A program made the translations under genes and the position numbers. A stretch of DNA of 64,000 nucleotides, taken from the NCBI RefSeq assembly GCF_016757735.1, contig NZ_CP068439.1, positions 434,001 through 498,000 on the forward strand, given 5' to 3'. Of the stretch, positions 33,030-42,071 are shown piece by piece (position 1 is the first letter of the stretch; each line of letters starts with the position of its first letter). The notes under the pieces are model-generated. The model was given only the letters and a program-made list of their open reading frames with translations, ran no database searches and was not told the DNA's origin. This DNA comes from Aequorivita iocasae. Lineage in GTDB: Bacteria; Bacteroidota; Bacteroidia; Flavobacteriales; Flavobacteriaceae.

Positions 33030-33932
33030 ATGCAAAAGTTCCACAGCAACGGAAAATTATTGTTAACGGGCGAATATGTGGTGCTGAAAGGAGCAACGGC
33101 CTTGGCCATTCCCACTAAATATGGGCAATCTTTGGAAGTTGATTTTTCAGAAAAAAAAGAAATTTACTGGAAAAGCTATGACGAAAATGGATCTGTTTGG
33201 TTTGAAGATTATTTTGACTTAAAAAATTTAGAAGTCTCAAAAAACAGGAATAACATTTCAAAAACGCTTTCAAAAATACTTTGTGAAGCCAGAAAACTAA
33301 ATCCCACATTTCTTTTGGAACAAAATGGGTTTAATGTAAAAACAAAACTGGATTTTCCGCGCAATTGGGGTTTGGGCACTTCTTCAACATTAATAAATAA
33401 TATTGCACAGTGGGCAGGTGTAGACGGCTTTGCGCTACTCGCCAATAGTTTTGGCGGCAGTGGTTATGATATTGCCGCCGCACAAAATGACACTCCTATT
33501 TTATATGAGTTGAAAAATGGAAATCCTGAATATAGAAAAATACATCTTCCGTGGGATTTTACGCGGTCTTTATTTTTTGTGCACTTAAATAAAAAACAGG
33601 ACAGCAAAAAAGAGGTTACGAGATTTAAAAAGACTTCAGTAGATAAAAAAGTCCTTCAAAGAATTTCAGATATCAGCAATAAATTGTTGGTATGTTATTC
33701 CCTTTCAGACTTTGAAAAATTGATGAATGTCCACGAAGAAATCATTTCAAAAAATATTAAACTCCCCACAATCAAAGAGCAACTTTTTAGTGATTATTCC
33801 AGAGCAATAAAGAGTTTGGGGGCTTGGGGCGGAGATTTTGTTTTGGCTACTGGAGAGGAAAATGAAATGGATTATTTCAAGGAAAAAGGGTTTGGGACAA
33901 TTATTCCTTTTGGTGAAATGATGAAGCAATAA
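33030..33932 (+). CDS. GHMP-family kinase, probably of the mevalonate pathway
   Basis: 300 aa. N-terminal GKLLLTGEYVVLKGATALAIPT is typical of mevalonate/phosphomevalonate kinases; the ATP loop is NWGLGTSSTLIN, and GGSGYDIAAAQ is the third landmark. Adjacent to the HMG-CoA reductase gene, so mevalonate or phosphomevalonate is the likely substrate; which of the two cannot be told from sequence. Confidence 0.88.
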   Translation: MQKFHSNGKLLLTGEYVVLKGATALAIPTKYGQSLEVDFSEKKEIYWKSYDENGSVWFEDYFDLKNLEVSKNRNNISKTLSKILCEARKLNPTFLLEQNGFNVKTKLDFPRNWGLGTSSTLINNIAQWAGVDGFALLANSFGGSGYDIAAAQNDTPILYELKNGNPEYRKIHLPWDFTRSLFFVHLNKKQDSKKEVTRFKKTSVDKKVLQRISDISNKLLVCYSLSDFEKLMNVHEEIISKNIKLPTIKEQLFSDYSRAIKSLGAWGGDFVLATGEENEMDYFKEKGFGTIIPFGEMMKQ

Positions 33933-33956
33933 ACTCTAAACAAATATTTTAAAACA

Positions 33957-33986
33957 AAAAACCCGAAACAGTTGTTTCGGGTTTTT
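33957..33986. terminator. Bidirectional terminator between GHMP kinase gene and tRNA-Phe
   Basis: ACCCGAAAC (33961-33969) pairs perfectly with GTTTCGGGT (33974-33982) around AGTT, flanked by an A run on the left and a T run on the right, so it can work for the plus-strand kinase gene and the minus-strand tRNA. Confidence 0.88.
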
Positions 33987-33987
33987 G

Positions 33988-34060
<73 letters not shown>

Positions 34061-34204
34061 ATTATTGAGACGGCAAATATAAAGCTATTTTCGTTTTTGC
34101 AAAACAATAATTAAAAAAATAAAAAGATTATCTTCTTCAATTTAATAGAGCCTTAACAATTACTTCATTAGCGTAGTTGTATTTTTATCGCCTTATTCAC
34201 AAAA

Positions 34205-34933
34205 ATGAATCTCGTAATTGATGTTGGGAACACGTTGGTAAAGCTTGGCGTGTTTGATTCTGGAATTTTAAAGCATAAAAAAACCTGTGTTAAATCAGAT
34301 TTTTTGGCCACACTTGCTGAATTTTTTGAAAACTTTCCAGCTATTGCAGATTGCATTGTTTCTTCAGTTTCAAATCTTTCAGAACATCAGTATTCAAAAA
34401 TACAGCAATACTGTAGTGTTTTATTTTTAAACCACGAAACAAAAGTTCCCTTTACTAATAGGTACGGCACGCCCCAAACATTGGGAATTGACCGTATTGC
34501 ATTGGTAAGCGCAGCTGCACATCTATACGCTCAAAAAAATGTTTTGGTAATTGATGCAGGAACATGTATTACCTATGATTTTCTGAATTCTGAAAACGAA
34601 TATTTTGGAGGAGCCATTTCTCCCGGTATGTTATTGCGATATAAATCTTTACATACATTTACTGATAAACTACCATTATTGGAGGCAAACAATCCTAAGT
34701 TATTTATAGGCAACACTACAGCTACGTCTATACATTCGGGCGTAGTGAATGGGGTTTTGTACGAAATAGAGGGCTTTATTGAAGCTTATAAAAAAAATTA
34801 CGACAATTTAACAGTTATTTTAACAGGAGGAGACGCACATTTTTTGCGAGAAACCATAAAAAATGACATCTTTGCCAACTCAAATTTTTTATTGGAGGGC
34901 TTGAACCATATTTTAGAATATAACAAACATTGA
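34205..34933 (+). CDS. coaX: Type III pantothenate kinase
   Basis: 242 aa ASKHA-fold kinase for the first step of coenzyme A synthesis. Motifs: DVGNTLVKLGVFD at the N-terminus, GTPQTLGIDRIAL, and VIDAGTCITYDF. Full length. It overlaps the following outer-membrane gene by one base (TGATG). Confidence 0.96.
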   Translation: MNLVIDVGNTLVKLGVFDSGILKHKKTCVKSDFLATLAEFFENFPAIADCIVSSVSNLSEHQYSKIQQYCSVLFLNHETKVPFTNRYGTPQTLGIDRIALVSAAAHLYAQKNVLVIDAGTCITYDFLNSENEYFGGAISPGMLLRYKSLHTFTDKLPLLEANNPKLFIGNTTATSIHSGVVNGVLYEIEGFIEAYKKNYDNLTVILTGGDAHFLRETIKNDIFANSNFLLEGLNHILEYNKH

Positions 34934-36171
34934 TGTTTAGACAAATAGTAGTCGGTTTATTTATACTTATTGCAGGTGTAACAGTGGCCCAGGAAGGAAC
35001 CACATCTCCATATTCATATTATGGTATAGGAACCTTAAAATTTCGCGGAACCGCTGAAAATAGATCTATGGGAGGTTTGGGCGTTTTTTCTGATAGTATC
35101 CATATTAATCTTCAAAACCCTGCTTCATATGCAGGTTTAAGATTGATTAATTTTTCAGTGGGAGGCAGTCATAAAGCGTCAAAGCAGAAAACAGAAACCG
35201 ATAGCCAAAATACTTCTACCACAACGCTTGATTATATTGCGATGGGTATTCCCACGGGAAAATTCGGAATAGGTTTTGGAGTAATTCCATATACTTCCGT
35301 AGGCTATGATTTCAATTCAGAATTGCCAGACGGGCTTACCCAATATGAAGGCAGTGGAGGGCTAAACCGAGCTTATCTTTCGTTAGGTTATCAAGTAACT
35401 ACAGAGCTTAGTGTAGGTATTGACGCAAACTATAATTTCGGAAAGATAGAAAACACGGCCACTACTCAAAAAAGCGACCTACAGTACGGCACCCGAACAT
35501 TTAATAGGTCTGATGTATTGGGTTTTAGTTTTAATTTTGGAGCCATGTATAAAAGAATGGTTACTGATAACCTACAACTTACCGGTTCTGTAACATTTAC
35601 ACCGGGCACCAATTTTACTTCAGAAAACTACAGAAGAATTTCGACAGTGTCTATAATACCTGCGGGAATATTCACTATTGACGAAAGAGAAATCACAGTG
35701 GCGGATACAGACTTTACTTTTCCTTCACAAATTACTGTTGGCGCTGGCATAGAAAGACCAAAATATTGGGGAGTTGGCGCAGAATTCACCAATCAAAAAA
35801 CCAGTAATTTTACAAATCGTGCCTTTACTATTGATAATGTGAGCTATGAAAATGCCTCTAAGTTTCGCTTGGGAGGTTATTATATACCCAATTATAATTC
35901 TTTTGGAAATTATTTTAAAAGAGTGATTTATCGTGCTGGAGCAAGGTTTGAACAGACCGGCTTAAATGTGAATGGACAAGACATAAACGAGTTTGGCATA
36001 TCTTTTGGACTAGGGTTGCCCGTAGGCCGATTATTCTCTAATATGAACTTAGGAGTTGAAATCGGAAGACGTGGAACCACCGACTTTGGCTTGATTCAAG
36101 AAAACTTTATTAACACCTTTTTAAGCTTCTCTTTAAATGACCGTTGGTTCGAAAAAAGATTATATGATTAA
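34933..36171 (+). CDS. Outer-membrane barrel protein, OmpP1/FadL-like
   Basis: 412 aa from the ATG at 34933. Signal peptide MFRQIVVGLFILIAGVTVAQ. The PYSYYGIG...SMGGLGVF...NLQNPASYAGL opening is typical of flavobacterial FadL-like outer-membrane proteins, and the rest alternates as beta strands with an aromatic end (FLSFSLNDRWFEKRLYD). It is likely a hydrophobic-substrate channel; the substrate is unknown. In one unit with coaX and the TPR and lptC genes. Confidence 0.8.
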   Translation: MFRQIVVGLFILIAGVTVAQEGTTSPYSYYGIGTLKFRGTAENRSMGGLGVFSDSIHINLQNPASYAGLRLINFSVGGSHKASKQKTETDSQNTSTTTLDYIAMGIPTGKFGIGFGVIPYTSVGYDFNSELPDGLTQYEGSGGLNRAYLSLGYQVTTELSVGIDANYNFGKIENTATTQKSDLQYGTRTFNRSDVLGFSFNFGAMYKRMVTDNLQLTGSVTFTPGTNFTSENYRRISTVSIIPAGIFTIDEREITVADTDFTFPSQITVGAGIERPKYWGVGAEFTNQKTSNFTNRAFTIDNVSYENASKFRLGGYYIPNYNSFGNYFKRVIYRAGARFEQTGLNVNGQDINEFGISFGLGLPVGRLFSNMNLGVEIGRRGTTDFGLIQENFINTFLSFSLNDRWFEKRLYD

Positions 36172-36190
36172 TACCAATAAAAAAAATACC

Positions 36191-37555
36191 ATGAAAACAA
36201 AATTTGTTCTATTATTCACAATTCTACTACTATCCTTCTCGGGAAAATCATTTGCACAAGCTCCTGATGATTGTGCAATATCACTTTCTTATTTTACAGA
36301 GCCGGCTAAAATAAAGAATTACGAAGCTGCTCTTCCCCATTACGAGAAATTGATAAAAGAATGTCCAGATTACAATCTTGCTATCTACCAATATGGCGTA
36401 AAGATGTTTGAATACTTCATTGAAGAAAAAGGCGATAAAAGCAAAGTTGAAGACTTAATTCAGGCATACAGATTGAGATTGCAAAACTTTCCTGAGCAAA
36501 CCAAGGAAGGGGACGTTCTTGCAACAATTGCTCAAATAAAATTTGACAATAATCTTGGATCAAAGGCAGAACAATTCAAAGCATTTGATGAAGCTTTTAC
36601 AAAATATCCAGAAGATTTCACCAGCGGAAAAAGTTTATATACATACTTTTCCCTGGCTGTAGATTTGTACAATAGCGGAGAAAAAGACCTTCAGGAAATT
36701 TTCAACCTATATGACGTAGTGATCAGCAAAATAGATTCTGAAAAAAATAGTCTTGCATCAAAACTTACCCCATTAATGGATAAGGAAGAAGCAGGAAATA
36801 CACTAACCGACAAAGAGAAACGCGCAAAAGATGTTTATGACAACAACTTGGGGGTGTACGCTACTGTTGAAGGAAGTGTAAATGCAACATTGGGTAAATT
36901 AGCAGATTGTGACAATCTTGTTCCTTTCTACGAAAAAGACTTCGAAGCAAAAAAGAATGATATTGATTGGTTAAAATCTGCAAGTAACAGACTGGATGCC
37001 AAAGATTGTGAAACGCCTCTTTCAAATAAATTGGCAGTTCGCCTTCACGAATTGGAGCCAAGTTCTACCTCGGCCTATTTATTAGGAAAACAAGCTGAAG
37101 CGGAAGGTAAAGCTTCAAAAGCACTAGAATACTTCAACCAAGCGGCAGATCTTGAAAAGGATAATTCCAAAAAAGCAAGAATTTATTACAGTATAGCCGA
37201 AAACTACCGTAAAAAAGGAAGCTACGGAACCGCAAGATCTTATTACAATAAAATGATTGATGTAAAACCATCGGCAGGTATTGCCTATTATAAAATTGGT
37301 TCCATGTATGCAGACAGTGCAAACAACTGTGGCACCACTGTATTTGAAAAAAGAGCTATGTATTGGCTTGCTGCCGACATGATGGACAAAGCAGCCCGTG
37401 TTGATGGTACCGTTGCAGGAAATGCTCGTGCCGCCGCAAGCAGCTATAGACAACGTGCCCCGCAAGCTAGCGATATCTTTTCTGAAGGAATGGCGGGAAA
37501 AACCGTTACCTTTAACTGTTGGGTTGGCGGAAGCGTTAGAGTTCCTAACTTATAA
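36191..37555 (+). CDS. Secreted TPR-repeat protein
   Basis: 454 aa from the ATG at 36191; the earlier in-frame codon at 36137 overlaps the previous gene. Signal peptide ends KSFAQ. Several TPR-like helical pairs, e.g. ALPHYEKLIKECPDYNLAIYQYG and KALEYFNQAADLEKDNSKKARIYYSIA. The C-terminus ends in FNCWVGGSVRVPNL, possibly a small domain. A probable scaffold for envelope assembly. The lptC start follows within 2 bases. Confidence 0.85.
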   Translation: MKTKFVLLFTILLLSFSGKSFAQAPDDCAISLSYFTEPAKIKNYEAALPHYEKLIKECPDYNLAIYQYGVKMFEYFIEEKGDKSKVEDLIQAYRLRLQNFPEQTKEGDVLATIAQIKFDNNLGSKAEQFKAFDEAFTKYPEDFTSGKSLYTYFSLAVDLYNSGEKDLQEIFNLYDVVISKIDSEKNSLASKLTPLMDKEEAGNTLTDKEKRAKDVYDNNLGVYATVEGSVNATLGKLADCDNLVPFYEKDFEAKKNDIDWLKSASNRLDAKDCETPLSNKLAVRLHELEPSSTSAYLLGKQAEAEGKASKALEYFNQAADLEKDNSKKARIYYSIAENYRKKGSYGTARSYYNKMIDVKPSAGIAYYKIGSMYADSANNCGTTVFEKRAMYWLAADMMDKAARVDGTVAGNARAAASSYRQRAPQASDIFSEGMAGKTVTFNCWVGGSVRVPNL

Positions 37556-37557
37556 GA

Positions 37558-38136
37558 ATGTACACCGCAATAAATATGTTTAAAAGCGTGATGGCCCTGG
37601 TATTGGCCATCACGCTTTTTGCATGTGAAAGTAATTACCAAAACGTTAAAAAGATGAGTCTTTCAGATGGCGCTCCAGTAGCTGAAGGAAAAGACATCAA
37701 CTTTAAATACACTGATTCTGGAAAATTGGTGACAAACCTTTTGGCTCCCAAACTACTGGATTATTCAAACTTGGAATTTCCATTTAAAGAATTTCCCAAT
37801 GGCATTGAAGTTCGATTTTGGGATGAAAAAGGAAAAAAAAATACGGTAACGGCAGATTATGCCATTCAATTTGACAACACTGGTTTAGTAGATTTACAGG
37901 ACAATGTTGTGGTAATAACAGCAGATAGTGTGGTTCTAAAAGCAAATCAGCTTTATTGGGACCAAAAAAATAAATGGGTTTTTACAGACCAACCTTACCA
38001 AATTAAATTTAAGGACGGCTCATATAATGATGGCGCCGTGGGGTTTGACAGTAGCGAAGATTTTACTACCTTCCTATCCAGAAAAAACCAAGGAGTACAA
38101 TTAGTAGACAAAACCAAAAAAGAAGATGCTAACTAA
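37558..38136 (+). CDS. lptC: LptC-like lipopolysaccharide transport lipoprotein
   Basis: 192 aa from the ATG at 37558; ATG at 37576 (MFKSVMALV) is an alternative. Lipobox TLFAC with the Cys at about residue 23, then an LptC/OstA-like beta-jellyroll (GIEVRFWDEKGKKNTVTADYAIQ; VVVITADSVVLKANQLYWDQKNK). LptC belongs to the bridge that carries lipopolysaccharide to the outer membrane. A terminator-like hairpin lies inside its signal-peptide codons. It overlaps the next gene by 11 bases. Confidence 0.88.
   Translation: MYTAINMFKSVMALVLAITLFACESNYQNVKKMSLSDGAPVAEGKDINFKYTDSGKLVTNLLAPKLLDYSNLEFPFKEFPNGIEVRFWDEKGKKNTVTADYAIQFDNTGLVDLQDNVVVITADSVVLKANQLYWDQKNKWVFTDQPYQIKFKDGSYNDGAVGFDSSEDFTTFLSRKNQGVQLVDKTKKEDAN
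37582..37620 (+). promoter_or_regulatory. Terminator-like hairpin within the lptC signal-peptide codons
   Basis: A perfect 15-base stem, AAAAGCGTGATGGCC (37582-37596) and GGCCATCACGCTTTT (37605-37619), loop CTGGTATT, followed by a T run. The same bases encode VMALVLAITLF of the lipoprotein signal, so it is not a standard post-gene terminator. It could reduce lptC transcription relative to the upstream genes (inference). Confidence 0.7.
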
Positions 38137-38323
38137 AGTTTACCGTTTTTTTGAATACGTTTATCTTATTATTGCAGCATTTTTTGCATATGAAGCTATA
38201 AACAATTGGAATGACGCCCCCAACAGGGCCTACTTATTTATATTCTTTGTTATTCTTGCTGTCTTTATGTTCTTTTTTAAAAGAAATTTTCGAAAGAAAA
38301 TGGAAGAACAGAATAGAAAATAG
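38126..38323 (+). CDS. Small membrane protein
   Basis: 65 aa. Two hydrophobic segments (about residues 10-25 and 36-52) and a very basic C-terminus (KRNFRKKMEEQNRK). Overlaps lptC by 11 bases, so likely co-translated with it. Function unknown. Confidence 0.75.
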   Translation: MLTKVYRFFEYVYLIIAAFFAYEAINNWNDAPNRAYLFIFFVILAVFMFFFKRNFRKKMEEQNRK

Positions 38324-38374
38324 TTGGTTTTGTAGACCAAAAGCTTAAATTTCAAAATAACCCATACACTCGAT

Positions 38375-39628
38375 TTGGATTACAGTATTATTATCATTTT
38401 AACAATGCTTATACTCTCCGCCTTCTTTTCAGGTATGGAGATTGCCTATGTTTCTTCCAATAAAATTCATATTGAAATTGAAAAGAAACAAAACACATTT
38501 CTAGCAGGAATTCTAAAAAAAATAACCAAACGCCCCTCAAAGTTTATTGCCACCATGCTTGTAGGCAATAATATTGCACTGGTGATCTACGGTTTCTTTA
38601 TGGGCGATCTGCTAATGGAATACATCCCCATTGCTGGGTTTACAGGTTTAATTATACAAACCATAATTTCTACGATTGTAATCTTGCTTACCGCAGAGTT
38701 TCTGCCAAAAGTTTTCTTTCAGATTTATGCAAATAGCTTGGTCAAAATTTTTGCGGTTCCAGCATATTTCTTCTATTTTCTATTTTCTTTGATTTCTGAA
38801 TTTATCATTTGGATTTCAGATTTGGTGCTGAAATTAATATTTAAATCTGAAGGCGATACCGTACAACTCAGTTTCAGCAAATTGGAACTAGGAAATTACA
38901 TTTCTGAACAAATGGAGATTGCCGAAACCCAGGACGAGATGGATTCTGAAATACAGATCTTCCAAAACGCCCTTGATTTTTCCGAAGTAAAATCGCGCGA
39001 GGCAATGATACCGCGTACAGAAGTAGTGGCGGTAGAAATTGACACAACCCCAAAGGAGCTCGCAAAACTTTTTACCGAAACCGGCCTTTCAAAAATTCTG
39101 GTCTATAAAGAAAATATAGACGATATTTTGGGCTACGTGCATTCCTTTGAACTTTTCAAAAAGCCTGCAAGCATCAAAAAGGTACTGATGCCCGTCGTTT
39201 TTGTTCCCGAAACCATGCTTGTCAAAGATGTATTGGGCATTCTAAGCAAAAAGAGAAAAAGCATTGCGGTAGTAATTGACGAATATGGCGGGACCAGCGG
39301 GATAATTACTGTAGAAGATATTATAGAAGAACTTTTTGGCGATATTGAAGACGAACACGACAGCATTGCCCTTATTGAAGAAGAACTGGGCGATGGCCAT
39401 TATAAATTCTCAGCGCGCTTGGAAGTAGATTACCTAAATGAAACCTACAAGTTGGATTTGGAAGAAAGTGAAAACTACGAAACCCTGGGCGGGCTGATAG
39501 TGAACCATACCGAAGAAATCCCGGAACAAGGCGAAACCGTTGAAATTGAAGATTATATTTTTACAATTCTAGAAGTTTCAAGCACCAAAATTGAACTCGT
39601 GGAAGTAAAAAACCTTTCCGAGGATTAG
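38375..39628 (+). CDS. CNNM/CBS/CorC_HlyC transporter-associated protein (TTG start)
   Basis: 417 aa, starting with TTG at 38375. N-terminal DUF21/CNNM membrane domain with about four segments (about residues 3-150), then a pair of CBS domains (MIPRTEVVAVE; EYGGTSGIITVEDIIEELFGDI) and a C-terminal CorC_HlyC domain. Called hemolysin-like; a role in cation efflux is probable but unproven. Related to GldE of gliding bacteria, though the usual gldD/mutY neighbours are absent here. Confidence 0.9.
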   Translation: MDYSIIIILTMLILSAFFSGMEIAYVSSNKIHIEIEKKQNTFLAGILKKITKRPSKFIATMLVGNNIALVIYGFFMGDLLMEYIPIAGFTGLIIQTIISTIVILLTAEFLPKVFFQIYANSLVKIFAVPAYFFYFLFSLISEFIIWISDLVLKLIFKSEGDTVQLSFSKLELGNYISEQMEIAETQDEMDSEIQIFQNALDFSEVKSREAMIPRTEVVAVEIDTTPKELAKLFTETGLSKILVYKENIDDILGYVHSFELFKKPASIKKVLMPVVFVPETMLVKDVLGILSKKRKSIAVVIDEYGGTSGIITVEDIIEELFGDIEDEHDSIALIEEELGDGHYKFSARLEVDYLNETYKLDLEESENYETLGGLIVNHTEEIPEQGETVEIEDYIFTILEVSSTKIELVEVKNLSED

Positions 39629-39822
39629 ATTTTCAATTATATCTCACTTTTTTTAATATACTTTTTTATTAATGGCAGGAAAATGGTATTTTCGCCCCCT
39701 AAATAATTAAAAAAACAATACTTTCAGAACCTTATTATTTATTAGTAACTAGAAGAATATCACAACCAACCCCTTCCTCTTCGCAAATGCGAAAATGAAG
39801 CAATATAAATTACGAACATCAA
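39629..39822. other. Intergenic region before the PpiD-like gene
   Basis: 194 bases, AT-rich. A TATTTTCG box resembling the Bacteroidota promoter motif lies near 39686. No ORF and no clear terminator. Confidence 0.4.
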
Positions 39823-41934
39823 ATGGCAATCTTAAACAGTATTAGAAAACGTGGGATATTTCTTATCCTCATTATTGCATTGGCGCTTTTCGCCTTTATT
39901 TTAAGTGATGTATTAACCAAAGGCGGCGGCACAAAAGTTCAAGACACCATTGCCACAGTTAATGGCACCGATATTTCCAGACAAAGCTTTATGGAAGAGG
40001 TAGAAGCTACCCAGCGTAGCATGGGCCCAAATGCCAATACCTCACAAGCCGTAAATATGGTATGGGAACGTGAACTTCGTCGCGTGATCTTAGATGAGCA
40101 ATATGAAAAAGCAGGCCTTTCCGTTGAAAAAGCCCAATTGGATGACGCCCTTAAATCTTCATTGGCAAACAATCCAACTTTTCTAAACGAAGCTGGCCAG
40201 GTTGATGATGGCAAAATACAGGAATATATTGCAAGCATTAAAACTTCTTCTCCTGAAATGTACCAGCAGTGGTTAAACTTTGAACAAAATACTGCAGATG
40301 CTGTACTTCAGCGCACCTATTTAAATATGGTAAAAGGCGGTTTGCGCACCACCATTGCAGAAGGGGAGCAAGAATACCATTTCCAGAACGACAATCTAAA
40401 TTTTAACTATGTAATGGTTCCTTATAGCAAAATTGCAGATGAGGAGGTAAAAGTTTCTGATGAAGAAATAAAAAAGTATGTTGCCGCACATCCTAATGAG
40501 TATGAAGTTGAGGCACAGGCTGACATTCAATATGTATTCTTTTCTGAAGAACCATCAGAATCAGACATTGAAGAAGCAAAAACTGAAACTGCTGCTTTGC
40601 TAAATAACAAGGTAGAGTTCAACCAAGACACTAAAAGCAATGATACCATTGCCGGTTTCAGAAACACAACAGATTATGAAGAGTTTGTAAACGTAAACTC
40701 TGACGTTCCTTACTACGACCGTTGGATGTTTAAGGACGAACTGCCCCAAACAGTTGCGGACACCCTGATCAATCTGAACGAAGGCGCAATATACGGACCT
40801 TATAAGGTTGACAATTCATTCTACCTTTCCAAAGTTTTGGAAACCAAAAAAATGCCTGATTCTGCTGAGTCAAAGCATATTTTAATTCGCTATGTCGGAA
40901 CTTTAAGAGCTCCAGAAACTATTACAAAAACCAAGGAAGAGGCTCAAAAATTGGCCGATAGCATCCTGAATGTTGTGAAGAAAGACAAATCTAAATTTGC
41001 GGAGCTTGCAACCGAATTTTCTGATGACAGTTCAAAAGATAACGGTGGTGAGTTAGGAAACTCCACACCTGGAAGAATGGTGCCAGCTTTTGACAAATTT
41101 ATTTTCAATAATCCTACAGGAACCATTGGTCTTGTAGAAACTGATTTCGGTTTTCACATTGTGGAAGTAGGAAAGCAATCTGAGCCCAAAAAAGCAATAA
41201 AGCTTGCTACTGTTGTCAAAGAAATAGAGGCTTCAGATAAAACAATCAATGATGTTTTTTCAAAAGCTTCTAAGTTTGAAGTAGCCTTACAGGATGGTGA
41301 TTTTTCAGAATTGGCAAAAGCACAAAATCTTGAAGTAAAGCCTGTAAACAATCTTGGGAAGATGGAATCGAATATTCCCGGTATTGGCGCTAATCGCCCT
41401 ATAGTTAATTGGGCTTTTGAAGATGACACAAAAGTTGGTGACATAAAACGATTCAGTATTCCGGAAGGATATATCTTAGCTCAACTTACGCGTAAAAATG
41501 AAAAAGGATTAATGAGTGTTGAGCAAGCTTCGCCTACAGTTAAACCGATCCTTTTAAATGAGAAAAAAGCCAAGAAAATACGTGAGTCTATATCTGGAAA
41601 TACCCTTGAGGAAATTGCCAAAAACCAAAATGTAAGCGTGCAAACAGCCACAGGCGTTACAATGGCAAACCCTATGATCGGCGCAACGAACGAACCGAAA
41701 GTAGTGGGCGCAGCTTTTGGAACAAAACCCGGCCAGACTACTAGTCTGATTGATGGTAAAAACGGCGTTTATAAAGTTAAGACTACTGCTTTCAATCCAG
41801 CTCCGAAAATGGAATCTTACGTAAATTATGCCAACCAATTGAGTACCAAAGCTGCTCCTGCTTCACAAAATGCTGTTTACAATGCATTAAAGAAGAAAGC
41901 AGATATTGAAGATAATCGTGCTACTTTCTATTAA
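39823..41934 (+). CDS. Peptidylprolyl isomerase, PpiD/SurA-like
   Basis: 703 aa. An N-terminal membrane anchor (GIFLILIIALALFAFILSDVL) is followed by a SurA-N-like helical domain (VNGTDISRQSFMEEVEAT), then a parvulin domain at about 345-450 (SKHILIRY; FAELATEFSDDSSKDNGGELG; GRMVPAFDKFIFN) and a long C-terminal part. A periplasmic foldase for outer-membrane proteins anchored in the inner membrane. A strong terminator follows. Confidence 0.93.
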   Translation: MAILNSIRKRGIFLILIIALALFAFILSDVLTKGGGTKVQDTIATVNGTDISRQSFMEEVEATQRSMGPNANTSQAVNMVWERELRRVILDEQYEKAGLSVEKAQLDDALKSSLANNPTFLNEAGQVDDGKIQEYIASIKTSSPEMYQQWLNFEQNTADAVLQRTYLNMVKGGLRTTIAEGEQEYHFQNDNLNFNYVMVPYSKIADEEVKVSDEEIKKYVAAHPNEYEVEAQADIQYVFFSEEPSESDIEEAKTETAALLNNKVEFNQDTKSNDTIAGFRNTTDYEEFVNVNSDVPYYDRWMFKDELPQTVADTLINLNEGAIYGPYKVDNSFYLSKVLETKKMPDSAESKHILIRYVGTLRAPETITKTKEEAQKLADSILNVVKKDKSKFAELATEFSDDSSKDNGGELGNSTPGRMVPAFDKFIFNNPTGTIGLVETDFGFHIVEVGKQSEPKKAIKLATVVKEIEASDKTINDVFSKASKFEVALQDGDFSELAKAQNLEVKPVNNLGKMESNIPGIGANRPIVNWAFEDDTKVGDIKRFSIPEGYILAQLTRKNEKGLMSVEQASPTVKPILLNEKKAKKIRESISGNTLEEIAKNQNVSVQTATGVTMANPMIGATNEPKVVGAAFGTKPGQTTSLIDGKNGVYKVKTTAFNPAPKMESYVNYANQLSTKAAPASQNAVYNALKKKADIEDNRATFY

Positions 41935-41956
41935 TTGAAAAGCATACAAATATATC

Positions 41957-41995
41957 AAAGCCCTGTTACAAAGTTTGTAACAGGGCTTTTTCTTT
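41957..41995 (+). terminator. Intrinsic terminator after the PpiD-like gene
   Basis: AAAGCCCTGTTAC (41957-41969) pairs perfectly with GTAACAGGGCTTT (41977-41989), and the T run continues to about 41995. Confidence 0.92.
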
Positions 41996-42071
41996 AAAAC
42001 TGTATGTTAGAATACTTAAAAAAACCGAAAATATCCTTTATTTTTAAAGAGTTTTTATCAGAATAGACAAA

